A stretch of 49,416 nt of DNA from Bacteroidales bacterium UBA1192. GTDB taxonomy: Bacteria; Bacteroidota; Bacteroidia; Bacteroidales; Bacteroidaceae. Shown piece after piece: positions 25,579 through 33,260 of the stretch. The stretch spans positions 1-49,416 of the forward strand of contig DBYG01000052.1 of NCBI GenBank assembly GCA_002310175.1, written 5' to 3'. The notes beneath the pieces were generated by a model. The model saw only the letters and a program-made list of their open reading frames with translations, did no database searches and was not told where the DNA came from. Made by a program: the position numbers and the translations under genes. Position 1 is the first letter of the stretch. Each line of letters begins with the position of its first letter.

Positions 25579-26801
25579 TGGGCTATCAGCTTGTCTGCAA
25601 GAAATGCGGAAAGGTAATCGGTGACTTTGCCGCGTGGTTCAGCCAGGACCAGCTGTGTGATTGCGGAAGCAACCATGCAGAGGTAGTCTATGACTCCGAT
25701 TACCGCCAGCTGGATGAACTCTGCAAACCCGGGCAGAAGGTAAACAACCTCTATCACTATCTACCTTTCCTCCCTCTCACGGATACTGATGAACAGGTCA
25801 GTTGCGGAGAAGGTGCAGTACCTATTGAGGAGTGGGCTTTCCTAAGCCGTTACGCCAACGACAGATACGGTATAGACTGCAAGGTTGTGGTAGCCCGCAA
25901 TGACTTGAACGGCGGAACCGGCACCTTTAAGGATATTGCAGCTTCACTGGCTGCTACTCTGTTCAAAAAATACGGAGTGAGAGAGTATTGTCTGGCATCT
26001 ACCGGCAATGCAGCTACAGCTTATGCCACATATCTGGCCAAAGCTGGTGTCAAATTTGATATTTTCGCTCCGCATGATATGTACCCGGAAACTCAGGAGA
26101 CCATTCGTTCGGTTGGCCAAAACCTGATAGTGTCTGAGGGAGGTTATGGACAGGCAAAGGCTGAAGCCACTGATTTTCACAACACAAGGAAGGTTATGAT
26201 ATCTGCCGGCAATATAGACCCCATTCGCGTTGAGGCAAAGAAGACGCTTGTATTCGAATGCATGCGCCAGTTAGGCCGCATTCCGGATGTCTATATGCAG
26301 GCAGTAGCAGGTGGTACAAGTCCCATAGCTTTCGAAAAAGGAATGCGTGAGATATCAGATGCCTATCCGCAATATAAGATGCCACGTATGCTGCTGGTTC
26401 AGCAGGATACATGCGACCCGATGGTCCAGGCATGGGAATGGGCTATTGACAACGGATTTCCGCAAGGCTGGAACAAACACTTTCCAACCGTAGTGCCACA
26501 TACAAAGATATCCATTCTGACAGCCGGAACTCCCGGAATGTACCCGCTTGTAGGACCTATCGTAAAGAATAGCGGAGGCTGCTTCCTACGTGTTCAGGAA
26601 GATGGTCTGGAGCGTTATGGACGCATGGTAAAGGATTCTGCAGGCATATACCTGGGACCAGCATCAGTAGTGTGCATTGCAGGCTTCTTTAAGGCACTTG
26701 ATGAAAAGAAAGTCAAAAACGGTGATTTAATACTGCTCAACATTGGTGAGGGCTGTGAACGTGCCCGATGGTTCAAGGAAGCTATAGACGACTGTAAATA
26801 A
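25578..26801 (+). CDS. Threonine synthase-like PLP enzyme, predicted cysteate synthase
   Basis: 407 aa. An N-terminal zinc-ribbon-like part (CKKCGKVIGDF...CDCGS) is followed by a fold-type II PLP domain with Lys118 in GGTGTFKDIAAS and the phosphate-binding STGNAATAYATYLAKAG. The C-terminal loop LLNIGEGCERARW is also typical. Threonine synthase paralogues in methanogens convert O-phosphoserine and sulfite to L-cysteate, and such a paralogue was later tied to sulfonolipid synthesis in Bacteroidota. Its position between an alpha-oxoamine synthase and an SDR, away from thrA/thrB, favours cysteate synthase over threonine synthase. Overlap by one base with the upstream gene and 7 bases to the downstream gene indicate one transcript. 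Confidence 0.75.
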   Translation: MGYQLVCKKCGKVIGDFAAWFSQDQLCDCGSNHAEVVYDSDYRQLDELCKPGQKVNNLYHYLPFLPLTDTDEQVSCGEGAVPIEEWAFLSRYANDRYGIDCKVVVARNDLNGGTGTFKDIAASLAATLFKKYGVREYCLASTGNAATAYATYLAKAGVKFDIFAPHDMYPETQETIRSVGQNLIVSEGGYGQAKAEATDFHNTRKVMISAGNIDPIRVEAKKTLVFECMRQLGRIPDVYMQAVAGGTSPIAFEKGMREISDAYPQYKMPRMLLVQQDTCDPMVQAWEWAIDNGFPQGWNKHFPTVVPHTKISILTAGTPGMYPLVGPIVKNSGGCFLRVQEDGLERYGRMVKDSAGIYLGPASVVCIAGFFKALDEKKVKNGDLILLNIGEGCERARWFKEAIDDCK

Positions 26802-26808
26802 ACAGTAT

Positions 26809-27609
26809 ATGGGAAAGTTCAATAACAAGGTGGTTTGGATTACCGGTTCCTCATCTGGTATCGGTGAGGCAACTGCATATGAATTTGCCCGTGAAGGAGC
26901 ACGTCTAATCCTTACTGCACTTGAAGCCGACCTGCTTGAAAAGGTGGCCGCCAAATGCAAGGAGTTGGGAGCACCTGATGTCCAACCCCTACCCTTTGAC
27001 CTCTCACTCAAGGACCAGGTGGCAGAACTGGCAGAGAAAGCATGGGACATTTTTGGTCACATTGACGTTTTCTACAACAATGCGGGCATAAGCCAGCGTG
27101 GCACGACCTGTGAAACTGAAATGCGTGTCATCAATAAGGTTATGGACATCAACTGGTTTGCTCCAGTTATTATGACCAAGGTGATACTGCCCAAGATGAT
27201 TCAGAACGGCGGCGGACAGCTTGTTGTAACAACAAGCATCAACGGCCGGTTCGGGTTCCCGCTGCGTTGCGCATACAGTTCTTCCAAGCACGCCCTGTAC
27301 GGATTCTTTGAGACCGTCCAGTCAGAATATTACAAGGATAACATACGTGTAACAATCGTCTGCCCGGGCAGAGTCCAGACACGCATATCGTTTTACGCTC
27401 TTGAAAAAGACGGAAAACAGCATGCCAAGATGGATGCAGGACAGGCAGGGGGATGTACTCCTGAGCAGGCAGGACACAAAATCGTCAAAGCTGTTTATAA
27501 GAAAAAACGCGAGGTGCTGGTAGGGCGCAAGGAACTCCTTATGGTCTATATCAAACGTTTTTTCCCCGGACTATGCGCCAGGATAGCCCGCTCAATTAAT
27601 CCTATGTAA
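26809..27609 (+). CDS. Short-chain dehydrogenase, predicted 3-ketocapnine reductase
   Basis: 266 aa classical SDR: cofactor motif TGSSSGIG (12-19), NNAG in FYNNAGISQ, catalytic Ser in TTSINGRFG, and Y156-xxx-K160 in YSSSKHALYGFF. The C-terminus (VYIKRFFPGLCARIARSINP) is basic and amphipathic, as in membrane-associated SDRs such as 3-ketodihydrosphingosine reductase and DHRS7. In this operon it would reduce the 3-keto group of the sulfonolipid (or sphingoid) intermediate with NADPH. The operon context carries the assignment; the sequence alone says only SDR. Confidence 0.75.
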   Translation: MGKFNNKVVWITGSSSGIGEATAYEFAREGARLILTALEADLLEKVAAKCKELGAPDVQPLPFDLSLKDQVAELAEKAWDIFGHIDVFYNNAGISQRGTTCETEMRVINKVMDINWFAPVIMTKVILPKMIQNGGGQLVVTTSINGRFGFPLRCAYSSSKHALYGFFETVQSEYYKDNIRVTIVCPGRVQTRISFYALEKDGKQHAKMDAGQAGGCTPEQAGHKIVKAVYKKKREVLVGRKELLMVYIKRFFPGLCARIARSINPM

Positions 27610-27631
27610 ACAACAAGAAACACATAAAAGC

Positions 27632-29416
27632 ATGAAAAAAGAGATTCAATTCAGTCTTGTCTATCGCGACATGTGGCAGTCATCAGGCAAGTATGTTCCC
27701 CGCAAGGACCAGTTGGCCAGGATTGCCCCCGTAATAATCGATATGGGATGCTTTGACCGCGTTGAAACCAACGGCGGTGCAATGGAGCAAGTCAACCTCC
27801 TGTATGGAGAGAACCCCAATCAGGCAGTACGTACATTCACCAAACCTTTCAATGAGGCAGGAATCAAGACCCACATGCTTGACCGTGGTCTGAACGCACT
27901 ACGTATGAACCCTGTCCCTGCCGATGTACGCCAGCTAATGTATAAGGTCAAACATGCTCAGGGTGTTGACATAACCCGTATTTTCTGCGGTCTTAACGAT
28001 CCGCGTAACATCATACCCTCCATCAAGTGGGCCAAGGCTGCCGGAATGACCGCTCAGGCTACCATGTGTATCACCTACTCCAAGGTACACAATGCTGAGT
28101 ACTACATCAATCTGGCTGAGCAGCTCATTGAGGGCGGCGCACAGGAGATTTGCCTCAAGGATATGGCCGGCATAGGCCGTCCGGCAATGCTGGGAACAAT
28201 AGTACGCGCCATCAAGGAGAAACATCCTGACATCATCATACAGTACCACGGACACAACGGTCCAGGTTTTGCCGTAGCCTCAATGCTTGAGGTTGCCAAA
28301 GCCGGTGGTGATGTTCTTGATGTAGCTATGGAGCCGCTATCATGGGGTAAGGTTCATCCTGATGTCATAACCATCCAGGCCATGCTCAAGGATGCCGGAT
28401 TCATGGTTAAGGACATCAACATGAAGGCTTATATGGAGGCCCGCTCTCTCACTCAGAGTTTCATGGATGATTTCCTGGGTTACTGGATAGACCCCAAGAA
28501 CTCACTCATGAGTTCACTTCTGGTAGGTTGCGGCCTGCCCGGTGGTATGATGGGATCACTCATGGCCGATCTCAAGGGCATGCATGCCGCCATCAACGCC
28601 AACCTCAAGAAGAAAGGTGAGAAGGAACTCTCCGAGGATGAGCTCCTTGTTGAACTCTTTGACGAGGTACAGCGTATATGGCCTATGCTGGGTACTCCCT
28701 GTCTGGTTACGCCATTCAGCCAATACGTAAAGAACGCCGCCCTGATGAACCTCTACTCCAAGTCAATGGACGAGAAACCCTTTACCCGTATGGATCCCGC
28801 AATGTGGGGCATGGTACTTGGCAAGTCTGGTAAACTGCCCGGCCAATTAGCTCCAGAGATTGTTGAAATTGCCAAGGAAAAAGGATTCGAGTTCTATACC
28901 GATGATCCTCAGGTGCTCTACCCCAACGAGCTGCCGCGCTTTGAGAAAGAGATGCAGGAGAATGGCTGGGACCGCGGTCAGGATGACGAGGAGCTCTTTG
29001 AGTTCGCCATGCACGAGAAGCAGTACCGCGAGTACAAGAGTGGTCAGGCCAAGGACCAGTTCAACAAGGATTTGCTGGAACGTATGGAGAAGAAGCAGAA
29101 CGGTGGCGCTGCAGGAGTGCCCGTCAAACACTTCTCCGCTGCCGACAAGCGTGCCATCCTGCATCCTGATGCTGAACCCATCGAGGCTGCAGTCAGCGGT
29201 CGCGTGATTTGGGATTTGGACTATATGGATCAGTCCACGAACCCGCCCTTCGGCAAGCAGTATGGGAAAGGGGATTGGATGGTTGGCATTCAGGCTTCAG
29301 GCAACAGTTTCATCGACAATGCCACCGCTCCATACGACTGCCATCTGGTAGCCGTTGAGAAAGAACATGGTGCATTGGTCAGCAAGGGTGAAGTTATTGG
29401 CTGGATTGAAAAGTGA
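27632..29416 (+). CDS. PycB/OadA-like carboxyltransferase with a biotin-less C-terminal domain
   Basis: 594 aa. The N-terminal TIM barrel matches the carboxyltransferase domain of oxaloacetate decarboxylase and pyruvate carboxylase: YRDMWQSSGKYV in place of RDAHQS, the active-site lysine in ICLKDMAGIGRP, and the metal-binding HxH in QYHGHNGPG. The middle (about 290-460) is the PycB C-terminal helical region. The last 75 residues look like a biotinyl domain (EAAVSGRVIW...GEVIGWIEK), but where the AMKM biotinylation motif should stand the sequence reads QASGN, so no biotin can be attached there. It may work with a separate carrier or have a new role. It follows the SDR gene by 22 bases and ends before the terminator at 29446-29482, so it belongs to the sulfonolipid operon. 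Confidence 0.8.
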   Translation: MKKEIQFSLVYRDMWQSSGKYVPRKDQLARIAPVIIDMGCFDRVETNGGAMEQVNLLYGENPNQAVRTFTKPFNEAGIKTHMLDRGLNALRMNPVPADVRQLMYKVKHAQGVDITRIFCGLNDPRNIIPSIKWAKAAGMTAQATMCITYSKVHNAEYYINLAEQLIEGGAQEICLKDMAGIGRPAMLGTIVRAIKEKHPDIIIQYHGHNGPGFAVASMLEVAKAGGDVLDVAMEPLSWGKVHPDVITIQAMLKDAGFMVKDINMKAYMEARSLTQSFMDDFLGYWIDPKNSLMSSLLVGCGLPGGMMGSLMADLKGMHAAINANLKKKGEKELSEDELLVELFDEVQRIWPMLGTPCLVTPFSQYVKNAALMNLYSKSMDEKPFTRMDPAMWGMVLGKSGKLPGQLAPEIVEIAKEKGFEFYTDDPQVLYPNELPRFEKEMQENGWDRGQDDEELFEFAMHEKQYREYKSGQAKDQFNKDLLERMEKKQNGGAAGVPVKHFSAADKRAILHPDAEPIEAAVSGRVIWDLDYMDQSTNPPFGKQYGKGDWMVGIQASGNSFIDNATAPYDCHLVAVEKEHGALVSKGEVIGWIEK

Positions 29417-29445
29417 GCAAATGGGAATTAATGATGCACATTATG

Positions 29446-29482
29446 AAAATAAGCGTCTGGATTGATTCCAGACGCTTATTTT
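29446..29482 (+). terminator. Strong terminator, usable from both sides
   Basis: AAAATAAGCGTCTGG (29446-29460) pairs perfectly over 15 bp with CCAGACGCTTATTTT (29468-29482) around a 7-base loop. T- and A-rich ends make it work on both strands; it separates the sulfonolipid operon from the convergent HerA-type ATPase gene. Confidence 0.85.
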
Positions 29483-29522
29483 ATGGATAGGAAGTTTAAA
29501 CAAATAAAACTGTACTACTTTT

Positions 29523-31136
29523 TCACTTGAGCAAATTGCCCAGAATTGATCTGGTCAACGTACGGGTTGCTGTGGAAGTTGCATTACCAATGGCCTTCCC
29601 GGCAATACTCTTGCCGTCGGTTTTTGTCTTGGTTTTCTTGCCGGTTACTTTGTTTGCCACCGATGTTCCGACACTACGGCTTACAGATGAGATTGCAGCT
29701 CCCACCGCAGCCGCAAAAATCTTGGAGCCCAATCCATTTGATTTTTTTGTAGTTTTCTCCTTCGGCTGCTTTTCTATCTTCGTTTCCTTCGCAGTCCTGC
29801 GTTGATTACGTTCCTCTTCTTCGACAGCATTCTGAATTTCAGCCTGCACACGCTCTGATTCCGCCAACAGCACCTCAAAAGCACTTTCACGATCTATTAC
29901 ACGGTCATACTTACCAAACAATCTTGACGCGTTTACACTCTGCTTACGCTGCGACTCGCTGATGGCACCTATCTGGCTAAGCGGGAACAGGATTCTGGCA
30001 CGCTGCACTATACTGGGAACACCCTTTTCATCAAGGAATGATACAAGCGCCTCTCCGGTGCCAAGCTCCATTATGGCATCCTCTGTTTTGAAAGCAGGAT
30101 TGGCACGGAATGTCTGAGCTGCAGTGCGAACCGCCTTCTGGTCTTTTGGGGTATAAGCACGCAGTGCATGCTGGACACGGTTACCAAGTTGTCCAAGTAT
30201 ATTCTCAGGAATGTCAGTAGGACTTTGGGTTACAAAATAAACGCCCACGCCTTTACTGCGGATAAGGCGAACCACTTGTTCTATTTTATCAACAAGAGCT
30301 TTGGAGGTATCTTCAAACAGTGTATGTGCTTCGTCAAAGAAGAACACCAGACGGGGAAGTTCCAAATCCCCCACCTCCGGAAGCTGAGCATACAGGTCAG
30401 ACAAAAGCCACAACAGGAATGTAGAATATAGTTTAGGGTTGAGCATAAGACGATCTGCTGCCAGCACATTCATAACACCGCGACCTCCTTCTGTCTGCAT
30501 AAGGTCAAAAATATCAAATGACGGTTCTGCAAAGAACAACTCACCACCTTGGTTCTCAAGAGTTAACAAGGCACGCTGAATTGCTCCGACACTAACAGGA
30601 CTGACTGTACCGTATGTAGTTGTCAGCTCTGATGCATGTTGTGCCACATAGTTCAACATAGAGCGCATGTCTTTCATGTCAATAAGCAGAAGACCACGCT
30701 CATCGGCCACACGGAATACTATATTAAGAACACCTTCCTGTACATCGGTAAGCCCAAGAAGCCTTGACAGCAACTGTGGTCCCATGTTGGATATTGTAGT
30801 TCGCATAGGATGTCCCTGTTCCCCGAATACATCAAAAAACCTTACTGGACATTTGTCAAAATGAGGGTTTTCAATTCCAAATTCAGCGCAACGCTTTTCT
30901 ATAAATCCGGTCATGGCACCAGGCTGGCTGATACCGCTTAAATCCCCTTTCATATCAGCCATGAAACATGGCACTCCGGCCTGACTGAATGTCTCGGCCA
31001 GCACCTGAAGCGTCACGGTTTTACCTGTGCCGGTAGCACCAGCTATCAAGCCATGACGGTTAGCCATCTTTCCACATATTGAAATAGGGCCCTCTGACCC
31101 ATGGGCTACATATAGCCCGTATTCATCCGAAAACAT
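29523..31136 (-). CDS. HerA-like ATPase, DUF853 family (YjgR-like)
   Basis: 537 aa. Walker A GATGTGKT lies near residue 33 after the HerA-type strand ISICGKMANRHGLIAG. Walker B is in LPRLVFFFDEAHTLF, and an Arg/Gln sensor region reads GVGVYFVTQSPTDIPENIL. The family (DUF853) comprises HerA/FtsK-related hexameric ATPases of unknown role. The C-terminal 130 residues are charged (coiled coil EIQNAVEEEERNQRRTAKE), then Lys-rich and Gly/Ala/Ser/Thr-rich, a pattern of low complexity. It begins 23 bases after the hdrA-like gene and may be read through from that operon, although a functional link is not obvious. Confidence 0.8.
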   Translation of the reverse strand: MFSDEYGLYVAHGSEGPISICGKMANRHGLIAGATGTGKTVTLQVLAETFSQAGVPCFMADMKGDLSGISQPGAMTGFIEKRCAEFGIENPHFDKCPVRFFDVFGEQGHPMRTTISNMGPQLLSRLLGLTDVQEGVLNIVFRVADERGLLLIDMKDMRSMLNYVAQHASELTTTYGTVSPVSVGAIQRALLTLENQGGELFFAEPSFDIFDLMQTEGGRGVMNVLAADRLMLNPKLYSTFLLWLLSDLYAQLPEVGDLELPRLVFFFDEAHTLFEDTSKALVDKIEQVVRLIRSKGVGVYFVTQSPTDIPENILGQLGNRVQHALRAYTPKDQKAVRTAAQTFRANPAFKTEDAIMELGTGEALVSFLDEKGVPSIVQRARILFPLSQIGAISESQRKQSVNASRLFGKYDRVIDRESAFEVLLAESERVQAEIQNAVEEEERNQRRTAKETKIEKQPKEKTTKKSNGLGSKIFAAAVGAAISSVSRSVGTSVANKVTGKKTKTKTDGKSIAGKAIGNATSTATRTLTRSILGNLLK

Positions 31137-31159
31137 ATATTTTTTGCATTAATTGGTTT

Positions 31160-32188
31160 TCAATTTTCATTTTTAAGGCTGTCCAGATATTCCTGGATTG
31201 CAAGAGCAGCTGAGCGGGCATCGTTGATTGAGTCCGATATACTCATGGGACGCTTGCATGTTCCGGCAGCGAATAGACCGGGACGGCTGGTCTCGTTATC
31301 ATATAGATGAGGATTAACAGTCTTGATGAATCCATAATCTCCATTGACATCACATGACTTTCCCAACAGCTTAGTCCCGCACGATGGCTCCATTCCAACC
31401 ATAAGCACAAGCAGGTCTGTTGTCATTTTAAGTGGCAAGCCCATCAAGGTATCTTCGCTCTTAAGCTGAACACGACCGTCAAATGTTGCAGCAGCCTCAG
31501 ATATACGGCCACGTACAAAACTGACACCGTATTTCTCCTGAGCAGTACGGTACATCTCTTCAAATCCCTGCCCCCACATGCGCAAGTCCATGTAGAACAC
31601 CGATGAATCACATTTTGGAAGTTGCTTGCGGACCTCTATCGCCTGCTTCACAGCAGTCACACAACATATTTTAGAACAGTAATGATTACCGCTCTTCTCA
31701 TCGCGTGAACCAACACACTGCAGGAAAGTCACACGCTTCGGTTCATCACCATTGGCATTGGTTATCTTACCGTGCTTAATCATTTGCTCCATATCAAGAG
31801 ATGTGATGACACCTTTATAAATACCATAGCCCAATTCCTCTTTACGGTGAGCATCAAACACCTGATATCCGGTAGCTATAAGCACTGAATCAGTTACATA
31901 AGTCTGACCTTTTATGTCTGTCAGTTTCCATTCCGTACCTTGCCACCGTACATCCGTTATTTCCACACCGAAGACCGATGTTATGCCATCAGCCAGCAAC
32001 TTGCCACTCAAGTCATCAACAATCTCCTGTGCCGCCTGGAAGTTGGGGAACAGAAACGCCTTGTCCTGAAGGTTCTTTAGAGGAGTTTCCGATTTCTCAA
32101 ACAGGCTTACCTGTATGCCGTTACGTGCCAGTATTGAGGCGGCTTCTATACCGGCTGGACCGGCTCCTATGATTGCAACTTTTCTCAT
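31160..32188 (-). CDS. HdrA-like FAD oxidoreductase subunit
   Basis: 342 aa from the ATG at 32188. The N-terminal Rossmann FAD motif is GAGPAGIEAASILARNG. A cysteine cluster typical of HdrA follows at about 155-180 (QCVGSRDEKSGNHYCSKICC). A second FAD-binding GD-type motif near the C-terminus is GLFAAGTCKRPMSISDSINDARSAA. Methanogen HdrA is about 650 aa with extra N-terminal and ferredoxin domains; both are absent, so this is a short form. HdrA carries the flavin that accepts or bifurcates electrons. It is the last Hdr gene in the operon, 8 bases after hdrB. Whether it bifurcates is unknown. Confidence 0.85.
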   Translation of the reverse strand: MRKVAIIGAGPAGIEAASILARNGIQVSLFEKSETPLKNLQDKAFLFPNFQAAQEIVDDLSGKLLADGITSVFGVEITDVRWQGTEWKLTDIKGQTYVTDSVLIATGYQVFDAHRKEELGYGIYKGVITSLDMEQMIKHGKITNANGDEPKRVTFLQCVGSRDEKSGNHYCSKICCVTAVKQAIEVRKQLPKCDSSVFYMDLRMWGQGFEEMYRTAQEKYGVSFVRGRISEAAATFDGRVQLKSEDTLMGLPLKMTTDLLVLMVGMEPSCGTKLLGKSCDVNGDYGFIKTVNPHLYDNETSRPGLFAAGTCKRPMSISDSINDARSAALAIQEYLDSLKNEN

Positions 32189-32196
32189 AATCAAAC

Positions 32197-33252
32197 TTAG
32201 ACTAAAAGGTTTTCCGGTTTCTCGGGTGCACGCAGTATCCTGCCATCGGCAGCCTTGTATTTCTCCTTTGGATCATATGATATACCTATCTTGTCAAGCA
32301 GGCGCTCTGACTGCACCTGATGAATCTGCAAGCCAAGTTCCCAAGGATTGTATCCCAAAAGCAAGCCTGCCATCTCCTCATAAGTGAGAACAGGTATTCC
32401 GTAGCCCTCACGATCGTATGTCTTGTGCTCCATCTCGGCAATAGTGTACTGCCAACGGTCCAGGAACATGGAGCAACCCGGACAGTTGGAAACAATAAAA
32501 TCAGGCTCATAAGGCTCCATGGATTCAAGTTTCTTTTTGGTATTTGAAACTGAATAACCACGATTTTCCTGAACCAAATACTGTCGGAATCCGAATCCGC
32601 AACAGTGACGACGCTCAGGATAATCTACAACCTCACCGCCCCAAGCCTCGATCATACCGGCCAACACATATGGGAACTCAGCCTTTCCAACTCCCTTATC
32701 AGGGAATATCTTGGCATAGTGACATCCTATGTGCTCTACCACTTTAAGCGGCTTACCTGTAAAACGGTTTACAAGACGGTATTTCATCTTCTCAGCCAGC
32801 TCAAAACGGAAATGGTATATAACATCCGATGGGTGGGCTATGTTCTTGGGAATGTTGAACTCACGCTTGCAGGCCTTGTATAAGTTCTCGCGGGTCTTAT
32901 CCAAAAGTTCCGGATGCTCCTGCCACATGTGAACCATCTCCGTAAAAACACCGAATGACGTCACACAAGAAGGAACGTAGTTCTCATAACCATGTTCGGT
33001 CATAAGGGAGAACAGACGGGCCACAACCGTCATGGTTGTCTCAAGGGGCACCAAGTCTGTGTGATAACCTATTCCGGTACAGGTATGCTGACGGAAATCG
33101 TCAAATATATCCTTGTTCAACTCTTCGCGGAGCATACGCAGGAATGCTGTCTCAGAGCCCGGAAAGAAGGTCTGACGTATGCAGCTACGCTCATAGAAAT
33201 AATGGTCGTCAGCTATTGTCTTCTGATATTCGTTCCAAAAACGGTTTGCCAT
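32197..33252 (-). CDS. HdrB-like subunit with one intact CCG domain
   Basis: 351 aa, soluble. The C-terminal half has a complete CCG domain: HIGCHYAK, RRHCCGFGFR and SNCPGCSMF, which in HdrB holds a non-cubane [4Fe-4S] cluster at the disulfide reduction site. The N-terminal half keeps the same fold but the motifs read QHTCTGIGYH and PSCVTSFG, so the CC pair and the CxxC are each missing a cysteine. One catalytic cluster is therefore likely where methanogen HdrB has two. It lies 8 bases after the membrane Hdr gene and 8 bases before hdrA. The natural substrate cannot be CoM-S-S-CoB in a bacterium and remains unknown. Confidence 0.85.
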   Translation of the reverse strand: MANRFWNEYQKTIADDHYFYERSCIRQTFFPGSETAFLRMLREELNKDIFDDFRQHTCTGIGYHTDLVPLETTMTVVARLFSLMTEHGYENYVPSCVTSFGVFTEMVHMWQEHPELLDKTRENLYKACKREFNIPKNIAHPSDVIYHFRFELAEKMKYRLVNRFTGKPLKVVEHIGCHYAKIFPDKGVGKAEFPYVLAGMIEAWGGEVVDYPERRHCCGFGFRQYLVQENRGYSVSNTKKKLESMEPYEPDFIVSNCPGCSMFLDRWQYTIAEMEHKTYDREGYGIPVLTYEEMAGLLLGYNPWELGLQIHQVQSERLLDKIGISYDPKEKYKAADGRILRAPEKPENLLV

Positions 33253-33260
33253 AGTCTGGT

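Noticed and set aside
25578..26801. True threonine synthase (thrC)
   Set aside because: No homoserine pathway genes are near; neighbours and TAATG coupling to an alpha-oxoamine synthase fit cysteate synthase better, though this is not proven.
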